Origin: Paeniglutamicibacter kerguelensis
Lineage (GTDB): Bacteria > Actinomycetota > Actinomycetes > Actinomycetales > Micrococcaceae
Length of the DNA: 64,000 bases
Direction: 5' to 3'
Assembly: GCF_017876535.1 (NCBI RefSeq)
Contig: NZ_JAGIOF010000001.1
Location: 434,001 to 498,000 of the forward strand
Below, piece by piece: positions 8,899-19,258 of the stretch. Below the pieces are notes generated by a model, which was not told the DNA's origin, did no database searches, and saw nothing but the letters and a program-made list of their open reading frames with translations. Numbering within the stretch: the stretch's first letter is position 1; every line of letters begins with the position of its first letter. Made by a program: the position numbers and the translations under genes.

Positions 8899-9744
8899 CT
8901 AGCGTTGGTGGCGTCCCGGTTCCGGGGAACCCGGCAACGGGATCGGCCACAGCGGCGCCTCGCGCACATCGGACAGCGAGGCCTTCGGCTGGGTGAACAG
9001 ACCGTCGATCATGTACTGGTCAACGGCCAGGATCTTCACGTGGTGCTCGGCACCGGCGTCCTCGCCGCTGAGGATGGTGCGCTCGACGCACAGGCCGGTG
9101 GCCCTGTCGATGCGCAGCCGGGTGACGCCCGTGCCAAGCAGCGGGGCATCGGGAACCACGGGGGAGTATGAATGGCCGCGCGACAGGTCGGCCTCGAGGC
9201 AGGGGCGGCCCGCAGCGTCGCGCACTTCACGCAGTGCATGGATGATGCTGGGATGCGGGAACGGCAGGTCCGCGGGCGCGGGGGCAAAGCCGGCGATTTC
9301 CACCGGGTCCAGGAACGCATTCCACATGGTCACGGGCATGAGTTCGTTAACGTATGCGGCCTCCGGGCGGCGCGAGACGAGCCCGTCGTCCCCGTAGACG
9401 GGGGCAAGCAATTGCGGCGGCAACAACCATGACTTCCGGGTCGCGGCGACAAACGACGCGGACTTGGAATCGTTGATGGTGTCGGTGCGGAAAAGCACCT
9501 TGCCCGCGGGGTCCTCCACGCGCACCGCATTGGGGCGCCGGATCAGCACCGTGAGGCTTTCCGGCTGGTTCTCCGCGGCGAATCCCACGGCCCGGTGCTC
9601 GGGGTCGTGGGCGCTGATCTCGATCTGTATGGTGTTCCAAAGCCACGGGGAGGAGCGGGCGAGCCGCCGGAAATGCCCCATCAACTCCTTGCTGGGAGCC
9701 TGGTCCGGGTCCGGGAACATTGCCGCGCCATTGAGCTGGTCCAT
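8899..9744 (-). CDS. Hypothetical protein
   Basis: A 281-aa protein that I do not recognise. It has no signal peptide or transmembrane segment and is evenly charged. Visible features are a regular alternation of beta-like segments (TIQIEISAHDPEHRAVGFA; VRVEDPAGKVLFRTDT; VTRLRIDRATGLCVERTIL), a Trp-rich KSWLLPPQLL stretch and a central Pro-rich segment (GFAPAPADLPFPHPS). The repeated layout of short strands ending in turns recalls lipoprotein-sorting-like beta folds, but this is only an impression. ATG 9744 is used; an internal ATG (MFPDPDQAP, residue 9) is possible. It is convergent with phoH and divergent from the prepilin peptidase gene. Codon use resembles that of its neighbours. Confidence 0.65.
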   Translation of the reverse strand: MDQLNGAAMFPDPDQAPSKELMGHFRRLARSSPWLWNTIQIEISAHDPEHRAVGFAAENQPESLTVLIRRPNAVRVEDPAGKVLFRTDTINDSKSASFVAATRKSWLLPPQLLAPVYGDDGLVSRRPEAAYVNELMPVTMWNAFLDPVEIAGFAPAPADLPFPHPSIIHALREVRDAAGRPCLEADLSRGHSYSPVVPDAPLLGTGVTRLRIDRATGLCVERTILSGEDAGAEHHVKILAVDQYMIDGLFTQPKASLSDVREAPLWPIPLPGSPEPGRHQR

Positions 9745-9883
9745 GTGATCAGTCTAGCGAGGATCGGGCTGCCTGCAGCCGGTCGGTGCCGGGGCATTCC
9801 GATGCAGGTGGGGTGGCGGTTTTATCAACAACCGGGGCGCGCCTAACGGCCCCGGGGACGGCTTTCCGCATAGGGTGTGGCCT

Positions 9884-10402
9884 ATGCCAGTACAAATTTG
9901 GGGTTGGCTCACCATGCAGAGCCCGGTGATGGTGGCGGCAGGAATCCTGGCCGGGTGCGCGGTCCTGCTGTTCGTCGTCAACGCAGTCAGGCTCACCGCC
10001 ATCGATTTTCGTTCACACCTGCTGCCCAACCGGATTCTCTGGCCGTGGTTCCTGGCCGCGGCGGTCTTGCTCGGGGCGGCCTCCCTGCTGGCGGGCGATG
10101 CGGCAATGCTGTTGCGGACGCTTTTGGGAGGAGTCATCCTTTTCATCGGCTATCTGGTGCTGCACCTGATTGCCCCGGCCGGAATGGGCCTGGGCGACGT
10201 GAAGCTCGCGGCGGTGCTGGGCCTCTATCTGGGGTTCGTGTCCTACACACACCTGCTCATGGCCACCGCGCTGGCCTTCATCCTGGGGGCGATGTGGTCC
10301 GGTGCTCTGCTGCTGACCCGCAAGGTGACAATGCGTTCCTCGGTGGCATTCGGCCCGTTCATGTTGTTGGGTGCGGCGATTTCGCTGGCCGTGGCCGGGT
10401 AG
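9884..10402 (+). CDS. A24 family prepilin peptidase (type IV leader peptidase)
   Basis: A 172-aa membrane protein with about six hydrophobic segments and both catalytic aspartate motifs of the family: D-F-R-S-H-L-L-P-N near residue 36, and GMGLGDVKLAAVLG near residue 100 (the GxGD motif). These peptidases cleave leader peptides of pilin-like proteins at the cytoplasmic face. The protein lacks the N-terminal methyltransferase domain of classical PilD and is of the short TadV/CpaA-like size. No pilin or Tad assembly genes lie nearby. ATG 9884 is preferred, with AGGGTG upstream; GTG 9875 is the alternative. Confidence 0.85.
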   Translation: MPVQIWGWLTMQSPVMVAAGILAGCAVLLFVVNAVRLTAIDFRSHLLPNRILWPWFLAAAVLLGAASLLAGDAAMLLRTLLGGVILFIGYLVLHLIAPAGMGLGDVKLAAVLGLYLGFVSYTHLLMATALAFILGAMWSGALLLTRKVTMRSSVAFGPFMLLGAAISLAVAG

Positions 10403-10458
10403 GGTTCGTGGCCGGCCAGCATTCGTTGTGCCGTGCCGTGCATGGCAGGATGAAAACC

Positions 10459-10929
10459 ATGGCCACACCTGACTTCATTCTCGACCTCCGCACCAAGATC
10501 GGCACCGGCCCGCTCTGGCTCCCAGGGGTCAAGGTCGTGTTGCTCCACGAGGGCAGCGTCCTGCTGGTCCGGCGCGCCGACAACGGGCGGTGGACGCTCC
10601 CGGCGGGAATCCTCGAGCCGGGGGAGGAACCCGCGATCGCCGCGGTGCGCGAGGTGTTCGAGGAAACGGGCGTGCGCTGCAAGGTCACCCGGCTGGTCGG
10701 CGTTGCCACCACCGACCCGGCCGTCTACCCCAACGGCGACCGTGCCCAGTACCTTGATGTCATCATGGCCGCGGGCTACCTGGGCGGCGAAGCCCACGTG
10801 AACGACGACGAAAACCTCGAGGTCGGCTGGTTCGGGGTCGACGGGCTGCCGGACGTTCCGCCGAAGCACGCACGGGCGATCGAATGGGCCCGCGAGCCGA
10901 GGGCCGAGGGCCACTTCATCGCGGATTAA
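10459..10929 (+). CDS. NUDIX hydrolase
   Basis: A 156-aa protein with a complete Nudix box, G-x5-E-x7-REVFEETGV, at about residues 52-74 (GILEPGEEPAIAAV then REVFEETGV). Nudix enzymes hydrolyse nucleoside diphosphates linked to another moiety; the substrate cannot be read from the sequence. The upstream part (GVKVVLLHEGSVLLVRRADNGRWTLPAG) is the normal beta-strand entry. ATG 10459 has AGGA eight bases upstream; an in-frame ATG at 10450 is less well placed. It follows the prepilin peptidase gene by 56 nt and converges with the exporter gene. Confidence 0.88.
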   Translation: MATPDFILDLRTKIGTGPLWLPGVKVVLLHEGSVLLVRRADNGRWTLPAGILEPGEEPAIAAVREVFEETGVRCKVTRLVGVATTDPAVYPNGDRAQYLDVIMAAGYLGGEAHVNDDENLEVGWFGVDGLPDVPPKHARAIEWAREPRAEGHFIAD

Positions 10930-11004
10930 CCAAGGCGCACCCTTGCCTTGCGGTCCCGGAAACGGGGATGGCTGCAAAACAAGGGGGTGTTTTTGGTTGC
11001 TTGG

Positions 11005-12804
<1,800 letters not shown>

Positions 12805-13461
12805 CTAGCGCCGCATCGGCTGGGCGAAGAGCTCCTGGGCATGGCGCATCAGGCTCAGGAACTCTTCCTCGAGCGAGGTTTCCCGAGAGGAGACCACATA
12901 GCGTTGGACTGCCTGGTGGGTCGCGAATTGGATGTTGTGCACGAGCATGACCAGCCCCGGGTGGTCGAGCGCAACGCCCTCCCGCCGGGCCACCAGCGCC
13001 ATGAACTCCTTCATCCGTTCGGGGCCGACCTCGACCATCTTGGCCAGAAGCTCCGGTTCGCGGTGGACGGCTTCGAAAAAACCATGTGCGCTGAGGATCT
13101 CGGCTTCGTCGCGGCGCAACTGCGTCAGGACAAGTTCCACGAGGTCGGCGAACAGCGTCGGGGATATCCCGACGGTCCCGGCGGGCCGGGCGTCCATGAA
13201 GCGTGCAAGGGTCTCTGCGGAAAGGCCGTCCTCGACGTGCCCGAAGACGGCATCGAGTTTTGTGGCGAAGTAGTTGAAGAAGGTGCGACGTGAAATGCCA
13301 ACCCGGGAGCACAGCTCTTCGATGGTGAACCCGGAAAACCCATGCTCCGCGGTCAGCTCGCGGGAGCACACGGTGATGGCAAGGCGCGTTCTCTGCATGC
13401 GCGCACTGCGGGTGGGCGGAGTCGCTGCCTCGCCGATCGGTGTTATTGCACTTTCATTCAC
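12805..13461 (-). CDS. TetR/AcrR family transcriptional regulator
   Basis: A protein of 218 aa from GTG 13461, or 197 aa from ATG 13398. The HTH is clear: FTIEELCSRVGISRRTFFNYFATKLDAV. The C-terminal ligand-binding domain (FADLVELVLTQL... to the end) is the usual divergent helical bundle. The gene sits directly upstream of the 14-TM exporter, which it probably represses. Two tandem dyads at 13446-13497 overlap or directly precede the proposed starts, which suggests autoregulation. Neither start has a good ribosome-binding site. If the promoter guessed at these dyads (TTGCAA-N17-CACTAT) is real, the ATG at 13398 is the true start. A TTG at 13497 also opens the frame but lies inside the operator. 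Confidence 0.85.
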   Translation of the reverse strand: MNESAITPIGEAATPPTRSARMQRTRLAITVCSRELTAEHGFSGFTIEELCSRVGISRRTFFNYFATKLDAVFGHVEDGLSAETLARFMDARPAGTVGISPTLFADLVELVLTQLRRDEAEILSAHGFFEAVHREPELLAKMVEVGPERMKEFMALVARREGVALDHPGLVMLVHNIQFATHQAVQRYVVSSRETSLEEEFLSLMRHAQELFAQPMRR

Positions 13462-13497
13462 ATAGTGCAGTTTTGCACTATTGGTTGCAAAGTGCAA
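13446..13497. promoter_or_regulatory. Twin operator-like dyads (probable TetR binding sites)
   Basis: Two 25-bp dyads follow each other with their starts 27 bp apart. Both have the form TTGCACT-N11-AGTGCA(A/G): 13446-13470 and 13473-13497. The junction between them also forms the palindrome ATAGTGCA-GTTT-TGCACTAT (13462-13481). They lie at the 5' end of the TetR gene and upstream of the divergent FAD monooxygenase gene, so one site may control both directions. The operator role is inferred from symmetry and position. Confidence 0.65.
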
Positions 13498-13624
13498 CTT
13501 TAGTGGTTCGGCTCACGGGGCCGAACGCACCGCCGCCCCGGTGGCGGCAATCCGGCTGCAACGGGGGCGGCGCGAGCAGCTCGATCCACTGCCTCCCTGA
13601 CCTGTGCAGGCGTAGCATGGGGGC

Positions 13625-14872
13625 ATGGAGACGACCGGATGCGCGGTGGTCGGCGGCGGTCCGGCCGGCATGATGCTGGGTCTGCTGCTGGCCAGGGCCG
13701 GGGTGCAGGTGACGGTGCTGGAGAAACACGGCGACTTCCTGCGGGACTTCCGTGGCGACACGGTGCATCCGTCGACCATCCGGCTGCTGGACGAGCTCGG
13801 CCTGGGCGACGAGTTCCGCAGGCTTCCGCAAAGCCGCCTGCAAAACGTCGCCTTCCCGGTTCGCGGGGGCCGTTTTGTGACGCTGGGCGATTTCTCGATG
13901 CTGCGGCCGCCGCACAACTACGTAGCCATGATGCCCCAGTGGGACTTCCTGGATTTCCTGGCCCGCGCCGCCGCACTGGAGCCCACGTTCACCCTGCTGA
14001 TGGAGCACACGGCGACCTCGCTGGTGTCCGACGGCCGCCGCATCTCCGGCGTCCGCTACCGGAGATCCGACGGGAGCGAGGACACGCTTCGCGCGGACCT
14101 CGTCGTCGCCACGGACGGGAGGCATTCCGTGTTGCGCCGTGCCGCGGGATTGCTGCAGAGGGACTATCCGGTGCCGTTCGACACCTGGTGGTTCCGGCTG
14201 CCCCGCCATCCGTCCGAGCCGGGGGAGGTGGCCGGGATCGTTCCCTCCTTCGGGAACGGCGAGGGCGTGATTGCGCTGTTCCGGGACGACTACTACCAGA
14301 TGGGCTACTTCGCTTCCAAGGGCTCGGACGCGCGCCTGCGCAGCGAGGGAGTGGAGCGCTTCCGGCAGCGGATCGCCTCCGCCCGGCCGGACCTCGCGGA
14401 CCGCCTGGACTCCATTCGTTCCATGGATGACCTGCACCTGCTTGACGTGCGGTTGGACCGGCTGCGGCGCTGGTACGTGGACGGGCTGCTGTGCATCGGG
14501 GACGCGGCCCATGCGATGTCGCCCGTGGGCGGGGTGGGCATCAACCTTGCCATCCAGGACGCCGTCGCCGCGGCGGCGAAGCTGGCGCCGGCCCTGCGTC
14601 GCGGCGGCGTCACGGTGAAGGACCTGGCGGCGGTCCAACGGCGACGGCGATTCCCCACCCATGTCATCCAGCGAGTCCAACGGATCATGCACCACGAGGT
14701 TTTTGCCCCGCTTTTCACCGGGAAAAGGTCCGGAGGCCCACCGGCGATGTTGTTTTGGGCCCGGCACATTCCGGTGGCGCGGACCATCATGCCCCGGCTG
14801 ATCGGCTTCGGCCCACGGGCCGAACGCGCCCCCGACTTCGCAAGGCGCCCGCAGCAGCGGCTGCCGCAATAG
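13625..14872 (+). CDS. FAD-dependent monooxygenase (PHBH fold)
   Basis: A 415-aa flavoprotein of the p-hydroxybenzoate hydroxylase fold. The N-terminal dinucleotide motif VVGGGPAGMMLGLLLARAG ends in the conserved acidic residue of VLEKHGDF. The mid motif DLVVATDGRHSVLRRAAG matches the family's DG fingerprint, and the FAD ribityl-binding GD motif is complete (CIGDAAHAMSPVGGVGINLAIQDA). Such enzymes hydroxylate aromatic or other compounds using NAD(P)H and oxygen; some inactivate antibiotics. The substrate is unknown. It is divergent from the TetR gene, with the twin dyads in the gap, so it may belong to the same regulon as the exporter. Confidence 0.87.
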   Translation: METTGCAVVGGGPAGMMLGLLLARAGVQVTVLEKHGDFLRDFRGDTVHPSTIRLLDELGLGDEFRRLPQSRLQNVAFPVRGGRFVTLGDFSMLRPPHNYVAMMPQWDFLDFLARAAALEPTFTLLMEHTATSLVSDGRRISGVRYRRSDGSEDTLRADLVVATDGRHSVLRRAAGLLQRDYPVPFDTWWFRLPRHPSEPGEVAGIVPSFGNGEGVIALFRDDYYQMGYFASKGSDARLRSEGVERFRQRIASARPDLADRLDSIRSMDDLHLLDVRLDRLRRWYVDGLLCIGDAAHAMSPVGGVGINLAIQDAVAAAAKLAPALRRGGVTVKDLAAVQRRRRFPTHVIQRVQRIMHHEVFAPLFTGKRSGGPPAMLFWARHIPVARTIMPRLIGFGPRAERAPDFARRPQQRLPQ

Positions 14873-14928
14873 CGAGGGCGCCGGCCACCGGATCCGCCAC
14901 GTGGGGACCCAATGGCCAACGCCCTCGC
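14872..14928. terminator. Bidirectional terminator between the monooxygenase and fumC
   Basis: GCGAGGGCG (14872-14880) pairs perfectly with CGCCCTCGC (14920-14928), with an additional inner GGCCA/TGGCC pairing. It lies between convergent genes. Confidence 0.55.
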
Positions 14929-14936
14929 CCGCGATG

Positions 14937-16370
14937 TCAGTCCCTGGGACCAGCCACCTGGTGGTTTCCGGTCATGGTGGTGACATCGAGCAGCTCATCG
15001 AGCTGGGCCTCGGTGAGTTCCCCGCGTTCCACGAAGCCAAGCGCAATCGTCGCCTGGCGCACCGTCAACTGCTCGGCCACGGCCTTCTTGGCGATCTTCG
15101 CGGCGTTTTCGTAGCCGATCAGCTTGTTCAGCGGGGTGACGATCGAGGGGGAGGCCTCGGCGAGGAAGCGCGCGCGCTCGACGTTCGCGGTGATGCCGCC
15201 GACCATCTTCTCGGCCATGACGCGGGTGGTGTTGCCCAGCAGGCGGATCGATTCGAGCAAGTTGGAGGCCATCACCGGGATGCCGACGTTCAGCTCGAAG
15301 GCCCCGTTGGTGCCGGACCACGCGATCGCGGTGTCGTTGCCGATCACCTGGGCCGCAACCATGATCGCGGCCTCGGAAATCACCGGGTTGACCTTGCCCG
15401 GCATGATCGAGGATCCCGGCTGCAGGTCCGGGATCGCGATTTCGCCAAGCCCGGTGTTGGGACCGGACCCCATCCAGCGCAGGTCGTTGTTGATCTTCAT
15501 CAGCGAGATCGCGATGTTGCGCAGCTGCGAGGAGGCCTCGATCAGCCCGTCGCGGTTGGCCTGGGCCTCGAAGTGGTTGCGGGCCTCGGTGATCGGCAAC
15601 CCGGTGTCCCGGGCCAACAACTCGATGACGCGCTCCGGGAAGCCGGCCGGGGTGTTGATGCCGGTGCCCACCGCGGTGCCGCCCAGCGGGACCTCGGCCA
15701 CGCGCGGCAGCGTGGCCATGATGCGTTCGACGCCGTAGCGCATCTGCGCCGCATAACCCCCGAATTCCTGGCCCAGGGTCACCGGGGTGGCGTCCATCAG
15801 GTGGGTGCGCCCGGACTTCACCACGTCCGCGAACTCGGCGGCCTTGGCTTCCAGCGCCCCGGCCAGGGTCTCGAGCCCGGGGACCAAGTCGCCCAGCAGG
15901 CCCGCGGTCGCCGCGACGTGCACCGAGGTGGGGAACACGTCGTTGGAGGACTGCGACGCGTTGACGTGGTCGTTCGGGTGCACGATCGTCTCGGAACCGG
16001 CCGCCGCGAGTGCGCGGGTGGCCAGTTCGGCGAGCACCTCGTTCATGTTCATGTTCGAGGAGGTGCCGGACCCTGTCTGGAACACGTCGATCGGGAAATG
16101 TTCGTCGTACTTGTTCTCCGCCACCTCGTTGGCGGCCGCGACGATCGCGTGCGCGCGTTCGGCGTCCAGCACCCCGAGCTCCTGGTTGGCCAGCGCGGCA
16201 GCCTTCTTCACCTGGGCCAGCGCGCGGATGTGCGCGGGTTCAAGTTTCTTGCCGGAGATCGGGAAGTTCTCCACGGCACGCTGGGTCTGGGCGCGGTAGA
16301 GGGCGGCGGCCGGAACCCGGACCTCTCCCATGGTGTCGTGTTCGATGCGGAAGTCAGCAGAATTGTCCAT
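14937..16370 (-). CDS. fumC: Class II fumarate hydratase
   Basis: A 477-aa TCA-cycle enzyme interconverting fumarate and malate, of the Fe-independent class II type. The superfamily signature [11 protein letters not shown] is at about residues 316-326. Other conserved blocks are [23 protein letters not shown] and [20 protein letters not shown], the last holding the active-site His. The N-terminus ([14 protein letters not shown], then [16 protein letters not shown]) is canonical. ATG 16370 is chosen because this gives the normal N-terminus; the frame is open 58 codons further upstream without homology. It lies downstream of the carbonic anhydrase gene on the same strand but is separated from it by two hairpins, so it probably has its own promoter in the 186-nt gap. 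Confidence 0.93.
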   Translation of the reverse strand: MDNSADFRIEHDTMGEVRVPAAALYRAQTQRAVENFPISGKKLEPAHIRALAQVKKAAALANQELGVLDAERAHAIVAAANEVAENKYDEHFPIDVFQTGSGTSSNMNMNEVLAELATRALAAAGSETIVHPNDHVNASQSSNDVFPTSVHVAATAGLLGDLVPGLETLAGALEAKAAEFADVVKSGRTHLMDATPVTLGQEFGGYAAQMRYGVERIMATLPRVAEVPLGGTAVGTGINTPAGFPERVIELLARDTGLPITEARNHFEAQANRDGLIEASSQLRNIAISLMKINNDLRWMGSGPNTGLGEIAIPDLQPGSSIMPGKVNPVISEAAIMVAAQVIGNDTAIAWSGTNGAFELNVGIPVMASNLLESIRLLGNTTRVMAEKMVGGITANVERARFLAEASPSIVTPLNKLIGYENAAKIAKKAVAEQLTVRQATIALGFVERGELTEAQLDELLDVTTMTGNHQVAGPRD

Positions 16371-16479
16371 GGCTCCCACGGTACGCCCGCAGGTGGCCCA
16401 ACGGCAGGTCATCATGCAATCGGCGAAAACGGGAATAGAACCGGCGTTTCCGGCAATCCGATACCGCCCCCAACGCAAA

Positions 16480-16545
16480 ATGCGTGTGCGGGAGACGAAT
16501 CCCGCACACGCATCGAGTGCCGTGCGTGCGGGCGGTGCCCGCACG
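16480..16545 (-). terminator. Two consecutive hairpins after the carbonic anhydrase gene
   Basis: A perfect 14-bp repeat, ATGCGTGTGCGGGA (16480-16493) and TCCCGCACACGCAT (16500-16513), has a 6-nt loop. On the minus strand it is followed by TTTTGCG, fitting an intrinsic terminator for the upstream carbonic anhydrase gene. A second hairpin, CGTGCGGGC-GGT-GCCCGCACG (16525-16545), lies between it and that gene. Confidence 0.7.
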
Positions 16546-16556
16546 CGCCGTCCTGG

Positions 16557-17195
16557 CTAGAGGACGCCGAAGCCCGAGACCATCTCCGCCTTGCCCTCGG
16601 CCAAACGGTAGGTCACGCCGATGACGGCCGTGTTGCCATTCTCCACGGCATCGGAAATGATGCGGGACTGCTCGACCAGCCGGTGGGTTGTCTGCTGCAC
16701 GTGCTCCACCACCGTGGTGTTCACGTCGTGGATGCCGTTGCGGCGGGCGGCGATGACCGAGGGGGCGATGTGTTCGACGAGGTCGCGGATGAAGCCGGGG
16801 GGCATCTGACCGGTCTTGACTGAATCGATGGTCGCCGTCACCGCACCGCAGGAGTCGTGGCCCAGGACCACGATCAGCGGGACGTTGAGCATGGCGACGG
16901 AGTACTCGAGGGAGCCCAGGGCCGCGGCGTCGATGACGTGCCCGGCGGTGCGCACCACGAACACGTCGCCCAGGCCCAGGTCGAAGATGATCTCGGCGGC
17001 CAGCCGCGAGTCGGAGCAGCCGAAGATCACGGCGAAGGGGTGTTGCTTGTCCACCAGGGAATGCCGGCGCATTGCATCCTGGTTGGGGTGGTCGGTGCTG
17101 CCTGCGACAAACCGGGAGTTTCCCTCACGCAATTTCCGCCAGGCCTGGGCAGGGGTGAGGTCGTTGGGGTCGACTGATGTGCCGGGTTCGTTCAT
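16557..17195 (-). CDS. Beta-class carbonic anhydrase
   Basis: A 212-aa zinc enzyme for CO2/bicarbonate interconversion. All metal and catalytic residues of the beta class are present: C60, the Asp62-Arg64 dyad in CSDSR, and H113 with C116 in GHDSCGAV. The N-terminal helical segment TPAQAWRKLREGNSRFVAG is typical. The start is ATG 17195 (MNEPGTS); upstream codons in the same frame (to 17234) lack homology. There is no clear ribosome-binding site. It is transcribed in the same direction as fumC and DUF4245. Terminator hairpins follow it. Confidence 0.92.
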   Translation of the reverse strand: MNEPGTSVDPNDLTPAQAWRKLREGNSRFVAGSTDHPNQDAMRRHSLVDKQHPFAVIFGCSDSRLAAEIIFDLGLGDVFVVRTAGHVIDAAALGSLEYSVAMLNVPLIVVLGHDSCGAVTATIDSVKTGQMPPGFIRDLVEHIAPSVIAARRNGIHDVNTTVVEHVQQTTHRLVEQSRIISDAVENGNTAVIGVTYRLAEGKAEMVSGFGVL

Positions 17196-17327
17196 GTTTT
17201 TTAGCTTAAGCCCACGAGTGCCGCCCGTGCGCACATTGGTCGAAGCATGAAGTGCACCGGCGATGTGGGAAAAGTCTCACCGGAAAACCCTGTGTGCGTC
17301 CGCCCCGCCGTGGAGGGGCCGCGGGAG

Positions 17328-17993
17328 TCAGGAGGCCGGGATTTGCTGCTGCGCCAGGCGGGCCAGCGCGTCGAGGGTTTCGATGCCGCTGTCGCTGGTG
17401 AGCACCACCGTCGAGTCCCCGCGCTTGGAGATCAGGACCTGCGCCTTGTCCTTCTTGCGCAGTTCCCAGGCGGTTCCGTCGACCAGGTGCTCGCCGGCCG
17501 GAGCCGCGTTGTCCGTGACGGTTGCCAGCCACGACGGGTTTGCGTCGGCGCTCTGGCGGACCCAAACGAACTTCTCGTCGTGGGTGACGACGCCGAGCTC
17601 CCAGTACTTGATGCCGTCGATGTTTCCGGTGATCCAGCGCGCGAAGTTTACGTAGTCGCCCTCCGGAATCGCCGGTGCCCAGGGGGTGAATACGGCGTCG
17701 GCGGCGGCCTGTGAGGCAACGGCCGTAACGTCAACCGGCTGGCGGTAGGTGTCGGCCTTGTTGCCCGGGTTCATCAGGACCACCGGGATGGCCACGGCGA
17801 CGGTGAGCACCACGGAAATGATCATGCCCTTGAGCGTCTGGTTGGCGCGCTTGGCCTGCGATGCGGTCAATACCGGCTTGAACGGCAACTGGGACTCGCC
17901 GGCCGCGGGGCTTTCCGGTGTCGCCGGCGGCTCGGTTGCTGCGGCGGGGGCGGATGCGGGCGCGGAACGGTCTTTGGGGTGCTGGGTCACCAC
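17328..17993 (-). CDS. DUF4245 family membrane-anchored protein
   Basis: A protein of about 221 aa: a Pro/Ala-rich cytoplasmic N-terminus, a single helix at about residues 55-75 (MIISVVLTVAVAIPVVLM), then an extracytoplasmic domain with WITGNIDGIKYWELGVVTHDEKFVWVRQ. This matches the actinobacterial DUF4245 family of unknown function, which commonly lies next to glpX and fumC (Rv1100 in M. tuberculosis, from memory). It is divergent from glpX. Start choice is uncertain: GTG 17993 has GAGA eight bases upstream, GTG 17990 is adjacent, and ATG 18008 would add five residues. Confidence 0.78.
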   Translation of the reverse strand: MVTQHPKDRSAPASAPAAATEPPATPESPAAGESQLPFKPVLTASQAKRANQTLKGMIISVVLTVAVAIPVVLMNPGNKADTYRQPVDVTAVASQAAADAVFTPWAPAIPEGDYVNFARWITGNIDGIKYWELGVVTHDEKFVWVRQSADANPSWLATVTDNAAPAGEHLVDGTAWELRKKDKAQVLISKRGDSTVVLTSDSGIETLDALARLAQQQIPAS

Positions 17994-18138
17994 ACCATTC
18001 TCGCGCATCCGCGCCGCAGAATCTAAACGCGGAATCCGAAGGACCGGCACCCCTGCATGGGAATGAGTTGACCACGAGCGATATGATGGAAGTTGTTGGC
18101 CCCCGGCAAACGAACAGATCTCAACGACGAGGAAGACC

Positions 18139-19161
18139 GTGACTGAAGCCACGAATTTTGCCCACCTGTCCCCACGACTTTCGGTCGGCGACGCCGAACC
18201 GGACCGCAACCTGGCCCTTGAGCTGGTGCGCGCCACCGAAGCCGCGGCAATCGCCTCCAGCCCCTGGGTTGGCTTCGGCGACAAGAACGCGGCCGACGGC
18301 GCGGCCGTCGACGCCATGCGCTCGCTGCTTGCCACCGTGTCCTTCAACGGCGTCGTCGTCATCGGCGAGGGCGAAAAAGACGAAGCCCCGATGCTGTTCA
18401 ACGGTGAGCACGTCGGCGACGGAACCGGCGCCGAGTGCGACGTCGCTGTCGACCCGATCGACGGCACCCGCCTGACCGCGCTGGGCATCGGCAACGCCCT
18501 GTCCGTGCTGGCCGTTGCAGACCGCGGATCCATGTTCGACCCGTCCGCGGTCTTCTACATGGAAAAGCTTGTCACGGGACCCGAGGCCGCCGAGCTTGTT
18601 GACCTGCGCCTGCCGGTCAAGCAGAACCTGCACCTGATCGCCAAGGCCAAGGGCAAGAAGATCTCCCAGATCACCGTCTGCATCCTTGACCGCCCGCGCC
18701 ACGCCGGACTGGTCGATGAGATCCGTGCCGCAGGTGCGCGCACCAAGTTCATCATGGACGGCGACGTTGCCGGAGCGATCGCAGCGACCCGCGAGGGCAC
18801 CGGCGTCGACGCGCTGATGGGTATCGGCGGCACCCCCGAGGGCATCGTCACCGCCTGCGCCATCAAGTCCCTGGGCGGCATCATCCAGGGCCGCCTGTGG
18901 CCGACGGACGACGACGAGAAGCAGCGCGCCATCGACGCGGGCCACGACCTGGACCGCGTGTTGACCACCAATGACCTGGTCACCAGCGACAACTGCTACT
19001 TCGCCGCCACCGGCATCACCGACGGCGACCTGCTGCGCGGGGTGCGTTACAAGAACAACCGCATCCACACCCAGTCGATCGTGATGCGCTCCAAGTCGGG
19101 CACCATCCGCTTTGTCGACGGCGAGCACCAGGCCGACAAGTGGGACGCCTACACCCGCTGA
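18139..19161 (+). CDS. glpX: Class II fructose-1,6-bisphosphatase
   Basis: A 340-aa enzyme of gluconeogenesis hydrolysing fructose 1,6-bisphosphate to fructose 6-phosphate. Class II signatures are visible: [11 protein letters not shown] with metal-binding acidic residues (about residues 76-86), [13 protein letters not shown] (about 105-117), and GIGGTPEGI near residue 232. The start is GTG 18139 preceded by GAGGAAG. It is the main or only FBPase type in actinobacteria. A strong hairpin follows. The gene is divergent from the DUF4245 gene. Confidence 0.94.
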   Translation: MTEATNFAHLSPRLSVGDAEPDRNLALELVRATEAAAIASSPWVGFGDKNAADGAAVDAMRSLLATVSFNGVVVIGEGEKDEAPMLFNGEHVGDGTGAECDVAVDPIDGTRLTALGIGNALSVLAVADRGSMFDPSAVFYMEKLVTGPEAAELVDLRLPVKQNLHLIAKAKGKKISQITVCILDRPRHAGLVDEIRAAGARTKFIMDGDVAGAIAATREGTGVDALMGIGGTPEGIVTACAIKSLGGIIQGRLWPTDDDEKQRAIDAGHDLDRVLTTNDLVTSDNCYFAATGITDGDLLRGVRYKNNRIHTQSIVMRSKSGTIRFVDGEHQADKWDAYTR

Positions 19162-19178
19162 TCCGCTCCGCTGTAAAC

Positions 19179-19225
19179 ACGTGAGGGTCCCGTTCGGTTC
19201 AATGAACCAGACGGGACACTCACGT
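19179..19225 (+). terminator. Terminator after glpX
   Basis: ACGTGAGGGTCCCGT (19179-19193) pairs with ACGGGACACTCACGT (19211-19225), with one internal mismatch and a 17-nt loop that itself contains GGTTCA/TGAACC. It lies between the convergent glpX and manA genes. Confidence 0.6.
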
Positions 19226-19258
19226 CGTTAATGCCGGGAATGCGGTCGGCGCCGCAGG

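Noticed and set aside
14901..16823. A 640-codon plus-strand open frame opposite fumC
   Set aside because: It is antisense to fumC and the carbonic anhydrase gene, with a composition typical of shadow frames.
18068..18087. TTGACC and TATGAT as a promoter for glpX
   Set aside because: The boxes are only eight bases apart, far too close for a sigma70-type promoter.
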